From positions 2,604,001 to 2,668,000 of the forward strand of contig OZ241182.1 in NCBI GenBank assembly GCA_965199595.1: 64,000 bases of DNA, read 5' to 3'. Shown here piece after piece: positions 55,252 through 63,716 of the stretch. This DNA is from JBBROS01 sp965199595. Its GTDB lineage: Bacteria; Pseudomonadota; Alphaproteobacteria; Acetobacterales; Acetobacteraceae. The notes below the pieces were generated by a model. It was given only the letters and a program-made list of their open reading frames with translations, was not told the origin of the DNA and did no database searches. Position 1 is the stretch's first letter; each line of letters starts with the position of its first letter. Position numbers and translations under genes: made by a program.

Positions 55252-57552
55252 ATGCGGCCGTCGCGCGCCCCGGTGGCGCTGGCCCTGCTGGCCGCGGTGG
55301 CGCTGCTGCTGGCCGCGCTCTCCGTGGTGCGGGTGCAGACGGACATGGCCGCCTTCCTGCCCGCCGGCCGCACCCCGGCGGCGCGGCTGGTGATGGAGGA
55401 GGCGCGCAGCGGCGCCGCCACCGGGCTGGTGCTGATCGGGGTCGAAGGGGCGGAGCCCGCCGCCCTGGCCCGCATCAGCAAGGCGATGCAGGCCGCCCTG
55501 CCCGGCACCGGCCTGTTCCAGATGGTGGCCGGCGGCGCCAGCCCGGTGGACCAGGCGCTGCTGTTCGACTACCGCTACGCCCTGAGTCCGGCCACCACCG
55601 CCGAGGCCTTCACCGAGGTGGCGCTGCGGGCCGACCTGGAGCGCCTGCTCGGCCAGCTGCGCTCCAGCATGGCGCCGCTGGCCGCGCAGTACGGCCTGGC
55701 GGACCCGCCCGGCGCCTTCCTGGCGCTGCTGCGCGGCTGGGTCGGAAGCACGACCGTGAAGATGATCGACGGCACCTGGTTCGCGCCCGACGGCAGCCGC
55801 GCCCTGCTGCTGGCCCGCACCCGGGCCGGCGGCATGGACATCCCGGCGCAGGAGGTGGCGCTCGGCGCCATCCAGGCCGCCTTCGCCGCCGCAAACCCCG
55901 GTCCGGCCCGGCTGCTGCTCGCCGGCCCCGCCGTGTTCGCGCGCGATGCGGCCCGCGCCATCCGCACCGACGTGGAGCGCATCTCCGTCGTCTCCACGCT
56001 GATGGTGCTCGGCCTGCTGTGGTGGCGCTTCCGCTCGCTGCTGGTGCTGGCGGCCATCGCGGCGCCCGTGGTGCTGAGCGTCGCGGTGGCGGCGCTGGTG
56101 GTGCAGGCGCTGTTCGGCAGCGTGCACGGCGTGGCGCTGGGCTTCGGCGCCACCATGCTGGGGGTCAGCGTGGACTATCCGGTGCTGATGATCGGGCACC
56201 GCAAGCGCGGTGAGCCGGCGCCGGCCACGCGGGCGCGGATCGGAACCGCCTTCGTGCTGGCCGTGGTGGCGGCGCTGCTGGGCCTGGCAGCGATGGTGTT
56301 CTCGAGGTTCCCCGGCCTGATGCAGCTGGGGGTGTTCGCCGCCGCCGGGCTGCTGGCCTGCGCGGTGCTGACCTGGACGGTGCTGCCCTGGCTGATCGTG
56401 CGCGCCCACCTGGCGCCGGTGGAGGCGGGCGACCCGGTGTGGCTCGGCCGCGTCGAGGCCTGGCGGCGATACCGCGCCTGGGCGGCGCTGCCGGTGCTGG
56501 CGGCGGTGGTGTTCCTGGCCTGGCACGGCGCCGCCTGGGAAGGCGACCTGCAGGCGTTGAGCCCGGTGCCGGAAGCGTCCCGCGCGCTGGACCGCGAGAT
56601 GCGGGCGCAGATCGGCGCGCCGGATGCCGGGCCGCTGCTGCTGGTGCAGGGCGACACGGCGGAGGCGGTGCTGCTGGCGCAGGAGCGGCTGCTGCCGGTG
56701 CTGGACGCGCTGCAAACCGGGGGCGCGCTGCACGGCGCGGAGCTGGCGGCCCGGCTGCTGCCGAGTGCCGCGCTGCAGTCGGCCCGCGCCGCCGCCCTGC
56801 CGGATGCCGGGACCCTGGCCGCCCGGCTGGCCGCGGCACAGGCCGGGCTGCCGTTCCGCGCCGAGGCGTTCCGCGGCTTCCAGGATGCAGTCGCCGCCGC
56901 CCGCATCGCCCCGCCGCTGACGCCCGGCGACCTCGACGGCACCATGATCGGCAACCGCCTCGCCCCGCTGCTGCTGCACCGCGGCGACGGCTGGATCGGC
57001 CCCGTCGTGCTGCAGGGCGCCACCGACCCGGCCCGCATCGCCGCCGCAATCGGCGACCGCGCCCTGTTCGTGGACATGCGGCGGGAGCTGGGCGGCATCC
57101 TCACCGAAACCACCGGGCGCGCCTGGTGGTGGCTGGGCGGCAGCGCGGTGGCGGTGACGCTGGTGCTGCTGGCCGGGCTGCGGGACGGGCGGGTGGTGCG
57201 CGTCATGGGCGCGGTGGGCGCGGCGCTGCTGGTCACGGTCGCGGTGCTGGCGGCCAGCGGGGAGCGGCTGTCGCTGATCCACCTGGTGGCGCTGCAACTG
57301 GTCGCGGGCGTCGGGCTGGACTACGCGCTGTTCTTCGCCCGCCGGCAGCTGGACACCGAGGAACGCGCCCGCACCCTGCGCACCTTGGTGACGTGCAATG
57401 CGATGACGCTGCTCACCTTCGGCCTGCTGGCGGCTTGTCAGACGCCGCTTCTGCGCGACATTGGCATGACGGTGGCGCTGGGCGCGGTGCTGGCCATGGG
57501 CTTCGCCTTCCTGGTCGCAGGCAAGGCACCCCACGAAACGGAGCCGCCGTGA
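55252..57552 (+). CDS. MMPL/RND-type exporter of aryl-polyene type (ApeM-like)
   Basis: A 766-residue membrane protein with two halves, each starting with one helix, a large periplasmic loop and five further helices. The N-terminal helix is followed by QTDMAAFLPAG. A second-half block reads LIHLVALQLVAGVGLDYALF, and the first half has FGATMLGVSVDYPVLMIGHR. This is the pattern of the predicted exporter in aryl-polyene and xanthomonadin clusters. It probably moves the lipid-linked polyene to the outer membrane. The start is four bases after the aminotransferase stop, and its end overlaps the ketosynthase start. Confidence 0.88.
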   Translation: MRPSRAPVALALLAAVALLLAALSVVRVQTDMAAFLPAGRTPAARLVMEEARSGAATGLVLIGVEGAEPAALARISKAMQAALPGTGLFQMVAGGASPVDQALLFDYRYALSPATTAEAFTEVALRADLERLLGQLRSSMAPLAAQYGLADPPGAFLALLRGWVGSTTVKMIDGTWFAPDGSRALLLARTRAGGMDIPAQEVALGAIQAAFAAANPGPARLLLAGPAVFARDAARAIRTDVERISVVSTLMVLGLLWWRFRSLLVLAAIAAPVVLSVAVAALVVQALFGSVHGVALGFGATMLGVSVDYPVLMIGHRKRGEPAPATRARIGTAFVLAVVAALLGLAAMVFSRFPGLMQLGVFAAAGLLACAVLTWTVLPWLIVRAHLAPVEAGDPVWLGRVEAWRRYRAWAALPVLAAVVFLAWHGAAWEGDLQALSPVPEASRALDREMRAQIGAPDAGPLLLVQGDTAEAVLLAQERLLPVLDALQTGGALHGAELAARLLPSAALQSARAAALPDAGTLAARLAAAQAGLPFRAEAFRGFQDAVAAARIAPPLTPGDLDGTMIGNRLAPLLLHRGDGWIGPVVLQGATDPARIAAAIGDRALFVDMRRELGGILTETTGRAWWWLGGSAVAVTLVLLAGLRDGRVVRVMGAVGAALLVTVAVLAASGERLSLIHLVALQLVAGVGLDYALFFARRQLDTEERARTLRTLVTCNAMTLLTFGLLAACQTPLLRDIGMTVALGAVLAMGFAFLVAGKAPHETEPP

Positions 57553-58718
57553 TGCCGCTGGTCCTGACTGCCTGCACCGCCGTGAGCGCCCTGGGGTCCG
57601 GGGCCGCCGCACATCGCGCCGCCCTGCTGAGCCAGGTGGGCGGCCTGCGCCCCAACGACTTCGACCCGGCGGTCGGCGGCTGGATCGGGCGCGTCCCGGG
57701 GGTCGAATCCCATGCGCTGCCCGAAGCCTTCGCCGCCTATGACTGCCGCAACAACCGCCTGGCCGACATGGCGCTGCGGGCCGATGGCTTCATCGGCCAG
57801 GTGGCCGCGGCCCGGGCGCGCTATGGCGCGGACCGCGTGGCCGTGGTGCTCGGCACCAGCACCAGCGGCGTGACGGCGGCGGAGGACGCCTATCGCCACC
57901 GCAGCCCCGACGGCGCCCTGCCCCTGACCTTCGATTACGACCACACGCAGGACCTCTATTCCGTCGCCGGCTACGTCCGCGGCGTGCTTGGCCTGTGTGG
58001 CCCGGCGCTGGTCATCTCCACCGCCTGCGCCAGCAGCGCCCGCTGCTTCGTGGATGCGGCGCAGCTGATCCGCGCCGGGCTGTGCGACGCGGCGGTGGTG
58101 GGCGGGGCGGACAGCCTGTGCCGCATGACGCTGCACGGGTTTGCCTCGCTGGAGCTGCTGTCCCCCACACCCTGCCGCCCCTGCCATGCCGAACGCACCG
58201 GCATCTCCATCGGCGAGGCCGCCGGGTTCGCGCTGCTGGAACGGGAGGGGGACGGTATGCACCTGCTGGGTGCCGGGGCGAGCAGCGACGGCTACCACAT
58301 GTCCTCGCCGCACCCGGAGGGCGTGGGCGCGGTGCTGGCGATGCGGCAGGCGCTGGCGGATGCCGGGCTGGTGCCGGAGGCGGTGGACTGGATCAACCTG
58401 CACGGCACCGGCACCCGCGCGAACGACGCGATGGAGGACAGGGCGGTGAGCACGGTGTTCGGCGACCGCGTGGCGTGCAGCAGCACCAAGGGCTGGACCG
58501 GGCACACGCTGGGGGCCTGCGGCATCCTGGAGGCGCTGATCGCCCGGGAGTGCATGGCCGAGGGCATCGTTCCCGGCTGCCTGGGCGTCGATGCGCCGGA
58601 CCCGTCCTTCCGCGCCCGCGTGGTGACGGGCATCGAGCGGCGGGCGGTGCGGACCGTGGTGAGCAACGCCTTCGGCTTCGGCGGCATCAACTGCAGCCTG
58701 GTGTTCTCCGCTCCATGA
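57552..58718 (+). CDS. Beta-ketoacyl-ACP synthase (ApeO-like, active)
   Basis: A 388-residue ketosynthase; the ATG at 57552 overlaps the exporter stop and a GTG one codon earlier is possible. The catalytic triad is complete: Cys159 in STACASS, His284 in NLHGTGTRAND and His318 in TKGWTGHTLG, with Lys313. It condenses malonyl-ACP with the growing chain. The similarity is to KS enzymes of aryl-polyene type pathways. It is coupled to a second, smaller KS-like gene by ATGA. Confidence 0.9.
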   Translation: MPLVLTACTAVSALGSGAAAHRAALLSQVGGLRPNDFDPAVGGWIGRVPGVESHALPEAFAAYDCRNNRLADMALRADGFIGQVAAARARYGADRVAVVLGTSTSGVTAAEDAYRHRSPDGALPLTFDYDHTQDLYSVAGYVRGVLGLCGPALVISTACASSARCFVDAAQLIRAGLCDAAVVGGADSLCRMTLHGFASLELLSPTPCRPCHAERTGISIGEAAGFALLEREGDGMHLLGAGASSDGYHMSSPHPEGVGAVLAMRQALADAGLVPEAVDWINLHGTGTRANDAMEDRAVSTVFGDRVACSSTKGWTGHTLGACGILEALIARECMAEGIVPGCLGVDAPDPSFRARVVTGIERRAVRTVVSNAFGFGGINCSLVFSAP

Positions 58719-59509
58719 GCGAACTGTCGGCGGTGGTGCGCGGCGTGGCGGTGTGGGGGCCGGGGCTCGAGGGCTGGGCCGCCAGCCGGGCCGTGCTGGC
58801 CGGGGCCGAGCCCTATGCGCCGCGCGACTCCGTGGCACCGGCCCCCGCCATCCTGCCGCCCACGGAGCGTCGCCGCGCCGGGCCCGTGGTGCGCCTGGCG
58901 CTGGCGGTGGCGCAGGAGGCCGCGGCCGCCAGCGGCCTGCCGCCCGGGGATCTCCGCAGCGTGTTCGGCAGCAGCAACGGCGACGGCATGGTGGTGGGCG
59001 GCATCCTCGACGCCATGGCCCGCGGCCCGGCGGGCGAGCGCGTCGTCTCGCCCACCCAGTTCCACAACTCCGTGCACAACGCGGCGGCGGGCTACTGGTC
59101 CATCGCCAATGGCAGCCGCCAGCCCGCGACCTGCCTGGGTGCGCATGACTGGACCTGGGCCGCCTCACTGCTGAAGGCGATGGTGGAGGTCGCGGCGGAG
59201 CAACAGCCGGTGCTGCTGTGCTGCTACGACCATCCGCTGCCGCCGCCGCTGGACGTGCTGCGCCCCACCGTGGCGGCGTTCGGCGCCGGGCTGGTGCTGG
59301 CGCCCGATGGCGCGGGGCCGGTGCTGCGCCTGCACCTCGGCGATGGCCCGGCTGATCGCATCCCGCTCGGCGAAGGCCTCGATGCCCTGATGGGCGGCAA
59401 CGCGGCCGCGCGGGCGCTGCCCCTGCTCGCGGCACTGGCCCGCGGCGGCGCCTCGGCCCACCAGCTGGACTACCTGGACCGGCATCTCTCGGTCTCGGTG
59501 ACGGCATGA
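58715..59509 (+). CDS. Ketosynthase-like partner without catalytic Cys (chain-length-factor type)
   Basis: A 264-residue protein with a beta-ketoacyl synthase N-terminal-like fold (PF13723 type). Blocks are VFGSSNGDGMVVGGILDAMA, SPTQFHNSVHNAAAGYWSIA and PATCLGAHDWTWAASL. No Cys lies in the expected nucleophile setting, and the C-terminal half with the two His is missing. Such proteins pair with active KS enzymes in aryl-polyene clusters and may set chain length. It overlaps both neighbours by four bases. Confidence 0.82.
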   Translation: MSELSAVVRGVAVWGPGLEGWAASRAVLAGAEPYAPRDSVAPAPAILPPTERRRAGPVVRLALAVAQEAAAASGLPPGDLRSVFGSSNGDGMVVGGILDAMARGPAGERVVSPTQFHNSVHNAAAGYWSIANGSRQPATCLGAHDWTWAASLLKAMVEVAAEQQPVLLCCYDHPLPPPLDVLRPTVAAFGAGLVLAPDGAGPVLRLHLGDGPADRIPLGEGLDALMGGNAAARALPLLAALARGGASAHQLDYLDRHLSVSVTA

Positions 59510-59934
59510 TCCAGGGCGCGGCGCTCGCTGCCCTGGTGCCGCACGCGGGGGCGATGGTGCTGCTGGACGCGGTGGTGACATGGGACGCCGCCGGCATCCG
59601 CTGCCGCAGCCGCTCGCACCTGGACCCCGCCAACCCGTTGCGCTCCAATGGCCGGCTCTCGGCGATCTGCGGCGCCGAATACGGCTTGCAGGCCGCCGCC
59701 CTGCACGGCGCGATGCTGGCGGGCGGCGTGGTGCAGCGCGCCGGCTACGTGGCCCGGCTGCGGGACGCCGTCACCCACGTCGCCCATCTCGATGAGCCCT
59801 GCTTCGGCGTGCTGGGCATCGAGGCGCTGCTGGAACATGGCGAGGCCGGGGGAATGCTCTATGCGCTGCACATCACCGGCAATGACGGGCGGCCCCTGCT
59901 GACCGCCCGCGCCAGCATCGCGCTGCCGAGATGA
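59506..59934 (+). CDS. Hot-dog-fold 3-hydroxyacyl-ACP dehydratase (ApeP-like)
   Basis: A 142-residue protein of the FabA/FabZ-like hot-dog family. The diagnostic start is LVPHAGAMVLLDAVVTWD (His13 is the presumed catalytic residue), followed by CGAEYGLQAAALHGAML. It would remove water from the 3-hydroxyacyl-ACP made by the ketoreductase next door, building the conjugated chain. It is coupled by ATGA to both neighbours. Confidence 0.87.
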   Translation: MIQGAALAALVPHAGAMVLLDAVVTWDAAGIRCRSRSHLDPANPLRSNGRLSAICGAEYGLQAAALHGAMLAGGVVQRAGYVARLRDAVTHVAHLDEPCFGVLGIEALLEHGEAGGMLYALHITGNDGRPLLTARASIALPR

Positions 59935-60647
59935 GGGCGCTGGTCACGGGCGGCGCCAGCCCGCTGGGCGCTGCGATCTGCCGGCGGCTGGCGGCGGACG
60001 GGTTCGAGGTGCTGATCCACGCCCATGCCGGCCTGGCGCGGGCCGAGGCGCTGCGCGACGGGCTGCGCGCCGCCGGGCACACGGCCGAAGCCTTCGCCTG
60101 CGACATCGCGGACGTGGCGGCCACCGCCGCAGGGCTCGCGCTGCTGCTGGAGGGCGGCGTGCCGCAGGTGGTGGTGCACAATGCCGGCACCCATGCGGAC
60201 GTGCCCATGGCCGGCATGAGCCCGGCCCAGTGGCAGGGCCCGATCGACGTGTCGCTGGGCGGGTTCTACGCGGTGCTGCAGCCGCTGCTGTTGCCCATGA
60301 TGGCGACGCGCTGGGGCCGGATCGTCGCGGTGTCCTCCGTCTCCGCCATCATGGGCAACCGCGGCCAGGTGAACTATGCGGCGGCGAAGGCCGGGCTGAT
60401 CGGCGCCGTGAAATCCCTGGCGCGCGAGGTGGCGACCCGCGGCATCACGGTGAACGCGGTGGCGCCGGGGGTGATCGCCTCGCCCGCGGTCGATGCGGCG
60501 ATGGACGCGGCGCAGATTGCCGCCATCGTGCCGATGAAGCGCGCCGGACGGCCGGAGGAGGTGGCGGACCTGGTCGGCTTCCTGGTCTCGCCACAAGCCG
60601 GCTACATTACGGGACAGGCGATCTCGATCAACGGAGGCATGGCATGA
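59931..60647 (+). CDS. 3-oxoacyl-ACP reductase (FabG/ApeQ-like)
   Basis: A 238-residue short-chain dehydrogenase. The NADP-binding start is ALVTGGASPLGAAIC, the NAG motif is VHNAG, the catalytic Ser lies in AVSSVSAIMG, and Tyr-x3-Lys is VNYAAAKAG. The C-terminal YITGQAISINGG is typical of FabG. It reduces the 3-keto group after each condensation. It is coupled by ATGA to the dehydratase and the flavoenzyme genes. Confidence 0.93.
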   Translation: MRALVTGGASPLGAAICRRLAADGFEVLIHAHAGLARAEALRDGLRAAGHTAEAFACDIADVAATAAGLALLLEGGVPQVVVHNAGTHADVPMAGMSPAQWQGPIDVSLGGFYAVLQPLLLPMMATRWGRIVAVSSVSAIMGNRGQVNYAAAKAGLIGAVKSLAREVATRGITVNAVAPGVIASPAVDAAMDAAQIAAIVPMKRAGRPEEVADLVGFLVSPQAGYITGQAISINGGMA

Positions 60648-61936
60648 GCCATCTCGAATGCGACATCCTCGTCATCGGCGGCGGGCCGGCGGGCAGCACG
60701 GCGGCCGCGCTGCTGGCCGAGGCCGGGCACGACGTGCTGCTGGTGGAGAAGGAGCGCCACCCGCGCTTCCACATCGGCGAGAGCCTGCTGCCGCGCAACA
60801 CGGAGCTGCTGGAGCGCTTGGGCCTGGTGGACGCGGTGCACGCCATCGGCGTGTTCAAGCCCGGCGCGGAGTTCGTGGCGGACAACACCGGCAAGGCCGT
60901 GCAGTTCTCCTTCGCCGAGGGGCTGGACAAGCGGTTCACCTCCTCCTGGCAGGTGCGCCGGGCCGAGTTCGACGCGCTGCTGTTCAAGGCGGCGGAGGAC
61001 CGCGGCGCCCGCACCATGCAGGAGACGCGGGTGACGGCCGTGGCGCTGGCCCCCAAGGATGGCGGCCGGGCCAGCGTGGCGGCGACGGGGCCGGACGGGG
61101 CGATCACCATCGCGCCGCGCTACATCCTCGACGCCTCGGGCCGCGACACCTTCCTGGCGGGCAGGCTGGGGCTCAAGGAGAGCAACAAGCACAACAACTC
61201 CGCGGCGGTGTATGGCCACTACACCGGGGCCGAGGCCCGGGGCGGCGCGCTGGAGGGCTACATCAGCGTGCACCTGGTCGAGGATGGCTGGTTCTGGATG
61301 ATCCCGCTGCCGGACGGCATCATGAGCGTCGGCTTCGTCGGCAATGCCTCGGTGTTCAAGGGCCGCACCGGCTCGCCCGCCGCGCTGCTGAGCGACCGCA
61401 TCGCCGCCAGCCCCACCGTGGCGGCGCGCATGCGCCATGCGGTGCTGGCCTCGGAGGTCACGGCGACCGGCAACTACTCGTATTTCTCCAACAGCAATGC
61501 CGGGCACGGCTACCTGCTGATCGGCGACGCCTTCGCCTTCCTGGACCCGGTGTTCAGCAGCGGCGTGCTGCTGGCGATGACCTCGGGCGAGAAGGGCGCC
61601 GCCGTCGCCGCCGCCTTTCTTGAAAGCCCGGCTCGCGCCGCCGCCATGGCACGCCGCATGGAGCAGGAGATGCGGCACGCCATGCAGCGGATCGCCTGGC
61701 TGATCTACCGCATCAACACCCCCGCCCTCCGCCTGCTGTTCATGGCGCCGCGCAACCTGTTCCGCATGCGCGACGGGCTGGTCAGCCTGCTGGCCGGCAA
61801 CCTGCGCGGCACCTGGTCCAGCGTGCTGCCCGTCCTGGCGTTCAAGGGGATCTACTACGTCACCACGCTGCTGCTGCGCCTTGGTGTGCAGGCACCGCCG
61901 CCGCGCCAGCCCGCGCGGTTGCAGGCCGCCGAATAG
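60644..61936 (+). CDS. Flavin-dependent halogenase-like oxidoreductase
   Basis: A 430-residue flavoenzyme. The FAD motif GGGPAG is at 12-17. The flavin-dependent halogenase signature W-x-W-x-I-P is present as WFWMIP (216-221). GDAFAFLDPVFSSG (294-307) matches the second conserved halogenase block, and Lys72 in FKPGAEF sits where halogenases have their catalytic Lys. Similar proteins are found in xanthomonadin and some aryl-polyene clusters. It may halogenate the aryl head or act as a plain oxidoreductase. It is the last gene of the operon; the start has GGAGG upstream. Confidence 0.85.
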   Translation: MSHLECDILVIGGGPAGSTAAALLAEAGHDVLLVEKERHPRFHIGESLLPRNTELLERLGLVDAVHAIGVFKPGAEFVADNTGKAVQFSFAEGLDKRFTSSWQVRRAEFDALLFKAAEDRGARTMQETRVTAVALAPKDGGRASVAATGPDGAITIAPRYILDASGRDTFLAGRLGLKESNKHNNSAAVYGHYTGAEARGGALEGYISVHLVEDGWFWMIPLPDGIMSVGFVGNASVFKGRTGSPAALLSDRIAASPTVAARMRHAVLASEVTATGNYSYFSNSNAGHGYLLIGDAFAFLDPVFSSGVLLAMTSGEKGAAVAAAFLESPARAAAMARRMEQEMRHAMQRIAWLIYRINTPALRLLFMAPRNLFRMRDGLVSLLAGNLRGTWSSVLPVLAFKGIYYVTTLLLRLGVQAPPPRQPARLQAAE

Positions 61937-62452
61937 TCAGAGGTCCAGGGGAGCGTTGTCGATCACCTCCTTCATCACGAAGAAGGTGCGGGTCTGGCGC
62001 ACGCCGGGCAGCGCGATCAGCACCTGGCCGTGCAGGCGGTTGAAGTCCGCCATGTCCCGCACCCGGATCTTGAGGAAGTAGTCGAAGTCCCCGGCAACCA
62101 GGTGGCAGTCCAGGATGGTGGGGACCGCCTGCGCGGCGGCCTCGAAGGCGGCGAAGCTGTCGGGCGTGGAGCGGTCCAGCACCACGCCCACCATCACCAG
62201 GGCACCCCGCCCCACGCGGCCCGGCACCAGCTGCGCCCGCACCGCGCCGATATAGCCCCCGGCAAACAAGCGCTGCGTGCGGCGGTGGCAGGTGGCGGCG
62301 CTGGTGTTCACCCGCTTTGCGATCTCGGCATTGGTCATGCGCCCATCGGCCTGGAGCAGCCGCAGGATGCGAAGGTCGGTGCGGTCCAGCGTGGCGGAAG
62401 GATCTTCCACTACCGCTGATGCTTTTGCAGGAACCTGAACGGTCTTTACCAT
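61937..62452 (-). CDS. acdR: Lrp/AsnC-family regulator (AcdR-like)
   Basis: A 171-residue protein with an N-terminal extension of about 20 residues, a winged helix domain (LDRTDLRILRLLQADGRMTN, NTSAATCHRRTQRL) and a C-terminal RAM ligand-binding domain (about 85-165, with DCHLVAGDFDYFLKIRV). It is divergent from the ACC deaminase gene, the same layout as acdR-acdS in plant-associated proteobacteria, where the Lrp-type protein activates acdS. Its 3' end abuts the stop of the flavoenzyme gene. Confidence 0.87.
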   Translation of the reverse strand: MVKTVQVPAKASAVVEDPSATLDRTDLRILRLLQADGRMTNAEIAKRVNTSAATCHRRTQRLFAGGYIGAVRAQLVPGRVGRGALVMVGVVLDRSTPDSFAAFEAAAQAVPTILDCHLVAGDFDYFLKIRVRDMADFNRLHGQVLIALPGVRQTRTFFVMKEVIDNAPLDL

Positions 62453-62487
62453 CCTTTCGCCTTAGCACATTCAGTTCGGAGGTGAGT

Positions 62488-62529
62488 TTGGAAGCACCCA
62501 TCACCGCCGGTGCGATAGGGTGTGGCACC
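62488..62529 (+). promoter_or_regulatory. Candidate acdS promoter and operator
   Basis: TTGGAA (62488-62493) and TGCGAT (62511-62516) are 17 bases apart. An inverted repeat GGTGC-N11-GCACC (62509-62529) overlaps the -10 box and could bind the divergent Lrp-type regulator. Both are weak matches. Confidence 0.35.
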
Positions 62530-62555
62530 GTTCAAAGCCAAACCGGAGCCCGCCC

Positions 62556-63566
62556 ATGCTGTCCAAGTTCGAGCGCTACCCCCTCACCTTCGGCCCCACC
62601 CCCATCGAGAAGCTGCAGCGCCTCACCGACCATCTCGGCGGCGAGGTCGAGATCTATGCCAAGCGGGAGGACTGCAACTCCGGTCTGGCCTATGGCGGCA
62701 ACAAGCTCCGCAAGCTCGAATACATCGTGCCGGACGCCATCGCCTCCAACGCGGACACGCTGGTCTCCATCGGCGGCGTGCAGTCCAACCACACCCGCAT
62801 GGTGGCCGCGGTCGCGGCCAAGATCGGCATGAAATGCCGGCTGATCCAGGAGAGCTGGGTTCCGCACGAGGACGCCGTCTATGACCGCGTCGGCAACATC
62901 ATGCTGTCCCGCATCATGGGGGCGGAGACGCAGCTGGTGGATGAAGGCTTCGACATCGGCATCCGCGAGAGCTGGACCCGCGCGCTGGAGGACGTGCGCG
63001 CCAAGGGCGGCAAGCCCTACGCCATCCCGGCCGGCGCCTCCGTGCACAAGTTCGGCGGCCTGGGCTACGTCGCCTTCGCCGAGGAGGTGCGGGCGCAGGA
63101 GGCCGCGATGGGCCTCCGCTTCGACTACATCATCGTCTGCACCGTCACCGGCTCGACCCATGCCGGCATGGTGGTGGGCTTCGCGCCAGACGGCCGGGCG
63201 CGCCGGGTGATCGGGATCGACGCCTCCTGCACCCCGGCACAGACCAGGGCGCAGGTGCTGGACATCGCGCAGAACACCGCGGCGCTGATCGAGCAGCCGC
63301 CGATCGTGGATGACGACATCGTGCTGCTGGAGGAGTACGCCTACCCGGTCTATGGCGTGCCCTCCAAGGAAACCATCGAGGCGATCCGCCTCTCGGCCCG
63401 GCTGGAAGGCATGATCACGGACCCGGTCTATGAGGGCAAGTCCATGCAGGGGATGATCGACCTGGTGCAGAAGGGCTACTTCCCCAAGGGCTCGAAGGTG
63501 CTCTACGCCCACCTCGGCGGCGCCCCGGCGCTGAACGGCTACAGCTACACCTTCCGCAACGGCTGA
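62556..63566 (+). CDS. acdS: 1-aminocyclopropane-1-carboxylate deaminase
   Basis: A 336-residue PLP enzyme. The PLP Lys is at 50 in AYGGNKLRKLEY, Ser77 is in GGVQSNHTR, and the residues that separate true ACC deaminases from D-cysteine desulfhydrases are kept: Tyr292-Glu293 (DPVYEGKSM) and Leu320 (YAHLGGAPAL). It splits ACC, the ethylene precursor of plants, into ammonia and 2-oxobutanoate, lowering plant ethylene. It is divergent from the Lrp-type regulator with 103 bases between. Length matches known AcdS (338). Confidence 0.95.
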   Translation: MLSKFERYPLTFGPTPIEKLQRLTDHLGGEVEIYAKREDCNSGLAYGGNKLRKLEYIVPDAIASNADTLVSIGGVQSNHTRMVAAVAAKIGMKCRLIQESWVPHEDAVYDRVGNIMLSRIMGAETQLVDEGFDIGIRESWTRALEDVRAKGGKPYAIPAGASVHKFGGLGYVAFAEEVRAQEAAMGLRFDYIIVCTVTGSTHAGMVVGFAPDGRARRVIGIDASCTPAQTRAQVLDIAQNTAALIEQPPIVDDDIVLLEEYAYPVYGVPSKETIEAIRLSARLEGMITDPVYEGKSMQGMIDLVQKGYFPKGSKVLYAHLGGAPALNGYSYTFRNG

Positions 63567-63635
63567 GTGCCTGGTTCGGGCAGCTGAGGGTGCCGCGCAA
63601 AACCCGGCAGGCTGAGTCGCCTGGCGGTGATGTTC

Positions 63636-63679
63636 GAGCACCGGAGCGGAGTGGCCGTCGGGCCATGAGCACCGGAGCG
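63636..63679 (+). repeat. Direct repeat GAGCACCGGAGCG
   Basis: Two identical 13-base copies (63636-63648 and 63667-63679) lie 31 bases apart in the gap between acdS and the convergent aldehyde dehydrogenase gene. The role is unknown. Confidence 0.5.
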
Positions 63680-63716
63680 CAGGATATCGCCGTCAGGTGG
63701 CCAGCAGGACGGGTTT

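Noticed and set aside
55222..59648. Two long minus-strand frames opposite the polyene operon
   Set aside because: Both are Gln/His/Gly/Arg-rich shadows of the exporter and ketosynthase genes.
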